Assembly (NCBI RefSeq): GCF_026012015.1
Contig: NZ_BRXR01000001.1
Span: forward strand, 3,384,728 to 3,448,727
Direction of reading: 5' to 3'
Length of the DNA stretch: 64,000 bases
Origin: Clostridium omnivorum
GTDB taxonomy: Bacteria; Bacillota; Clostridia; Clostridiales; Clostridiaceae
Below, in pieces: positions 60,781-64,000 of the stretch. Both the position numbers and the translations under genes were made by a program. The notes beneath the pieces are model-generated. The model was not told where the DNA came from. It saw nothing but the letters and a program-made list of their open reading frames with translations, and ran no database searches. How positions within the stretch are numbered: position 1 is the stretch's first letter; every line of letters begins with the position of its first letter.

Positions 60781-62115
60781 TTAAATTGCAAACCTCTCAA
60801 AGTGAATATTTTCTTTAGGTACTCCTAAACTATTCAAGTTCTTAATTTGAATATCCATCATAATAGGAGGACCACAAATGTAAAAGTCATATTCAAGTAC
60901 ATCCTCCAAATATTTTTTAATAATATTAGTGTCTATATAACCCTTTTCTCCTGTATAAGTATTATCATTTGAAAGAATAGGCACGAATTTAAAATCTTTA
61001 AATTTTGATGTATAGTCATCTAACTCATCTTTACATATAACCTCAGATAGATCTCTGGCACCCCACAGCAGCACCACTTTTTTGCTATTATCAGTTGAAT
61101 TCATATGCCTTAACATTGCTAAAAAAGGAGTTATTCCTATGCCGCCAGCAATAAAGCATATTTTTTTATTTTCAGGTCTTTTTAAATATGAAAATGAACC
61201 AAAAGCTCCATCAATATATGCACTATCACCAACCTTTACTTTGCTTAGTTTGTTTGTAAAGTCGCCGAGTTGTTTTACTGTTATAGAAACAAAATCCTGC
61301 TCAGAAGGGTCTGAGGAAATAGTAAAGGGATGCTCATCACGTGGGACTTCAAGATTATAGATTCTCACATATAAAAACTGGCCAGGAAGATAATTAAAAA
61401 CTTTCCCCTGCGATGGCTTGAATTTAAGGGTGACAATGTTATTAGAGTTATTAATAACTTCAGATACAGTATATTTTTTGTTTTTATTAAAATATACCTT
61501 AATTATTTTATGATTAAAATATAGCGCAAATGGTACAACAAAATAAATTATTAATATGGTTTCTAAATAAATATTTGAACTAACGGAATATGCAAGTAAA
61601 ATATGAACTAAGAGAACTATGAGACCTATAAGTGTAATGTTGTGTATCAAAACCTTATATTGATATTTAAGGTTGAGCATCTTATTCAAAAGGCTTCGAA
61701 TATAATCTGCAGGTTTAAATTTGAAGAACAGTTTATTTATCATCATAAGTATGCTGAATACGCTTATACTAATAAAAATTATAAAGGCAGCATCGCCTAA
61801 AGAGGTTTGAAAGGATTCTGAAAAGTAGATTTCTTTTAGCATCTTATGTGTAAAAGCAAAAATTATGGCTAAAACAGCAATTATCATATGGAATCTGTAT
61901 ATTCTGTCCATGCCGAAGAGCCTATCAATAATCTTAGTTCTTGATGTTAATAAAAACTGAAAAGCAAAAAGTACATAAGCTGTTATTCCAAATATTCCAG
62001 ATAAAATTAATAAGGAATCAGAGTTACTGTTTATAGAAGTTGTAACATAAAAAGTTGATGGTAAAATAGCCGCAAAGATATAAAAGAGAATCCATAATAA
62101 ACGTTTTGATTTCAT
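60781..62115 (-). CDS. ferric-reductase-like transmembrane flavoprotein
   Basis: 444 residues. About six N-terminal membrane helices (ferric reductase-like domain) with His residues suited to haem binding (RFHMII, FTHKML, LIHNITLIGLIVLLVHILL). Then an FAD domain (PGQFLYVRI, DEHPFTISSD), an NAD(P) domain (FIAGGIGITPFLAM) and the C-terminal CGPPIMM. It probably passes electrons from NAD(P)H across the membrane to an external acceptor such as ferric iron. SD AAGGACGTG precedes the ATG on the minus strand. Confidence 0.85.
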   Translation of the reverse strand: MKSKRLLWILFYIFAAILPSTFYVTTSINSNSDSLLILSGIFGITAYVLFAFQFLLTSRTKIIDRLFGMDRIYRFHMIIAVLAIIFAFTHKMLKEIYFSESFQTSLGDAAFIIFISISVFSILMMINKLFFKFKPADYIRSLLNKMLNLKYQYKVLIHNITLIGLIVLLVHILLAYSVSSNIYLETILIIYFVVPFALYFNHKIIKVYFNKNKKYTVSEVINNSNNIVTLKFKPSQGKVFNYLPGQFLYVRIYNLEVPRDEHPFTISSDPSEQDFVSITVKQLGDFTNKLSKVKVGDSAYIDGAFGSFSYLKRPENKKICFIAGGIGITPFLAMLRHMNSTDNSKKVVLLWGARDLSEVICKDELDDYTSKFKDFKFVPILSNDNTYTGEKGYIDTNIIKKYLEDVLEYDFYICGPPIMMDIQIKNLNSLGVPKENIHFERFAI

Positions 62116-62433
62116 TCTAACACGTCCTTTATACTAAAAATAAAATTTTATATTAAGAAATAATCGTTGTTATTTAAATTGTAGTACGATTTGGTAAATA
62201 ATTCAATAATGTTTTTCCTTGGTTTTCTCCAAGTTTTTACTATATATTTTAATTTAACTAAGAAATAATTGAAATATAGCGTTAGTGGGTGGAAAAAAAA
62301 CTAGAAAAAGGGGTGTTTTTCAATTATAATATGATTAATAAGTAGGTTTTAAAGATTATGTAATAAGTGGTAGAAATAAGTAAAATAAAAAAGTGTGTTC
62401 TTACAAAAAGAGATTTAGTAGGAGAGTTGTTAT
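62116..62433. other. AT-rich divergent intergenic region
   Basis: Separates the flavoprotein gene (-) and the TPR-GAF gene (+). Very AT-rich. I see no gene or hairpin; it presumably holds both promoters. Confidence 0.5.
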
Positions 62434-64000
62434 ATGAACAGACAAGCTATAAGAGGAAAAATAGATATGCTACTTAAAGAAGTTGATAAATTAAGATTTA
62501 TTGATTCGAGACGGGCAATGGAAATTTCAAATGATGCACTTATTTTATGTAAACAAATAGACTACGTACTTGGTGAGAAATTAGCTAATTTTTATATAGC
62601 AAACTGTTATTATAATATTGGTGAAAATGACAGTGCATTATCTTTACTACTTGATTCTCTTCATTATTTTGTTAAGGAAGAATTACAGGATCTTAAATGG
62701 ATGGCATATAATTTACTTGGAATTTTATTTCTTCATATTGGTGATATGGATAGAAGTATGGATTCTCATAATAATGCTCTGGCAGCTGCTGAAGAAATTG
62801 ATAAAGGGAAAAAATATAACAGTGAATTTAATTCTAAAAAGTCATTGGTAAGAACTTTTAACAATATATCAGAAAATTATAAGGAACTTAAGCAATATAA
62901 AGAAGCATTGAATTTCTGTAAAAAGGCATATGATATTGATATAGAATTTGAGTATAGTTTATCACAAGGTATAGTGCTGTTGTCTTTAGGTGAAATATAT
63001 TATTTAATGGGAGACTATGAAAAGGCAGATAATATTGCTTATAAGTCACTAGAGTATATAAGAAAATATAAGTATATTATAGCTGAGGCAGATGCATATA
63101 AATTGATGGCTTTAACCTCATGGAGAAAAGGCAATTATGACAAGGTAGATGAATATTTTCATATCGCAATGAATTTAAATGAGAAAGAAGCAGTACCAGG
63201 TTATTATATTGATTCGTTAATAAGTTATTTTGAATATCTAAAAGAACAAAATAGAAGTACTGAAGCTATAGAAGTATTAACTAATGCATGTAATTTATCA
63301 ATACAATTCAAGTTGTTTGAAAAGACATCTAAAATATCTATTATGTTATCAAAGTTTTATGGTGATTTGGGAGATTATAAAAATTCTTTCGAATACACTA
63401 AACTTCATTATGATTATGAAGAATTATATTCAGAGACATATCACACTAATATTATCAATAGTCTAAATATAAAAAAGAAAATTCAGGAGATTGAAAAAGA
63501 GAATAATAATCTACAGATTCAAAGGCAATCATTAGAAATGCTCGTTGATAAAATTTCTATAATAAGTGAGTTAGGTCAAAGAATAACCTCCACATTAAAT
63601 ATGGATTTATTAATGGAAATACTTTATTCAAGCATTAAAAGTTTTATGAAATTATCGTATTTTGCAGTTGGTCTTTACGATGAAAAGGATTTTTCTGTGA
63701 AGTATTTATATATTATGGATAGGGAACAAAGAAAAGAACCACAAGCTGTGCTAATTAATGAAGGACAAACTATTGTAGGGGAGTGTATCAATAGTAAAGA
63801 AATAATTGTAATTAATAATGCAAGAAAAGAGACAAAAAGATATATGGATGAAGCAACATTTGATAGAATGTTAAAATATAAAAACAATGCTGAATTAAAT
63901 TCACTTATGTTTTGCCCTCTTATTATTAATACAAAAGTTATTGGAGTAATGACAGTACAAAGTGAAGAAGAAGAAGCATTTAATCAATATTATGTGGAAA
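62434..64000 (+). CDS. TPR and GAF domain signalling protein, 3' truncated by window
   Basis: The frame from ATG 62434 (SD AGGAGAG) stays open to the last base, giving at least 522 residues. Residues ~1-340 are tetratricopeptide-like helices (e.g. GDMDRSMDSHNNALAAAEE and LGEIYYLMGDYEKADNIAYK). A coiled coil follows (KKKIQEIEKENNNLQIQ). A GAF domain begins near residue 375 (ISELGQRITSTLNMDLLMEI..), with NTKVIGVMTVQS at its end. The missing C-terminus is probably a GGDEF, HD-GYP or kinase output domain. Function: intracellular signal sensing. Confidence 0.8.
   Translation, partial: MNRQAIRGKIDMLLKEVDKLRFIDSRRAMEISNDALILCKQIDYVLGEKLANFYIANCYYNIGENDSALSLLLDSLHYFVKEELQDLKWMAYNLLGILFLHIGDMDRSMDSHNNALAAAEEIDKGKKYNSEFNSKKSLVRTFNNISENYKELKQYKEALNFCKKAYDIDIEFEYSLSQGIVLLSLGEIYYLMGDYEKADNIAYKSLEYIRKYKYIIAEADAYKLMALTSWRKGNYDKVDEYFHIAMNLNEKEAVPGYYIDSLISYFEYLKEQNRSTEAIEVLTNACNLSIQFKLFEKTSKISIMLSKFYGDLGDYKNSFEYTKLHYDYEELYSETYHTNIINSLNIKKKIQEIEKENNNLQIQRQSLEMLVDKISIISELGQRITSTLNMDLLMEILYSSIKSFMKLSYFAVGLYDEKDFSVKYLYIMDREQRKEPQAVLINEGQTIVGECINSKEIIVINNARKETKRYMDEATFDRMLKYKNNAELNSLMFCPLIINTKVIGVMTVQSEEEEAFNQYYVE

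Noticed and set aside
1-64000. tRNA, rRNA, CRISPR array or integrated prophage
   Set aside because: No tRNA cloverleaf, no rRNA-like GC-rich block, no regularly spaced repeats, no integrase or phage structural genes found by reading.

Overview
This window is AT-rich, with AGA/ATA-heavy codon use, strong GGAGG ribosome binding sites and short operons. It contains a Clo7bot/CLI_3235-type peptide maturation gene set, Lsa/CplR-like ABC-F resistance, a clostridial-type dockerin and many clostridial DUF families. Together these point to a chromosomal segment of a Clostridium (Firmicutes); I cannot name the species. I see no rRNA, tRNA, CRISPR array, transposase or integrase.

Layout. 1-2.0 kb: the right end of a RiPP-like peptide maturation cluster (TIGR04066-like protein, acyl-carrier-related protein, subtilase). 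2.1-8.6 kb: a DUF5661 protein, an ABC-2 exporter operon (ATPase plus two permeases) followed by a DesK/NarX-type kinase and LuxR-type regulator, then a YitT protein. 8.7-14.4 kb: a membrane diguanylate cyclase, and a LysR regulator divergent from a large iron-sulfur/FAD oxidoreductase. 14.4-28.7 kb: housekeeping and accessory genes (DMT exporter, radical SAM, HEAT-like, S66 peptidase, GlpA-like oxidoreductase, HXXEE protein, SDR, DUF1653+ASCH pair, HEPN-like protein, MATE exporter, foreign-looking NUDIX, LspA-like and deformylase-like proteins). 28.9-40.0 kb: an ArsR-like regulator with two matching operator palindromes, several gene remnants, a NERD-HRDC protein, an ABC-F gene behind a readable ribosome-stalling attenuator, HflX, and a dockerin/DUF5050 surface protein lying between two copies of a 25-bp direct repeat.

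40.4-49.2 kb is the most unusual block. It holds a MazG-like pyrophosphohydrolase overlapping an HNH nuclease gene, a DUF262-HNH (GmrSD-like) protein, a PLD/DEVH-helicase/DUF3427 gene broken by one frameshift, and two near-identical MutT-type NUDIX genes duplicated with their promoters. I read it as a candidate phage-defence and nucleotide-sanitation island.

49.4-64 kb: an amino-acid permease, then a heterodimeric ABC multidrug exporter behind a leader with two tiny reading frames and two terminators. After these come a PH-domain protein, an LprI-type lipoprotein, a 7TMR-DISM histidine kinase, a pseudokinase-like protein, DUF503, DUF3783, a ferric-reductase-like flavoprotein, and a TPR-GAF protein cut by the window edge.

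Two drug-efflux or ribosome-protection loci (32 kb and 51 kb) appear to be controlled by translation-coupled attenuation. A family of intergenic GTGCCA...TGGCAC palindromes and several gene fragments show past rearrangement.
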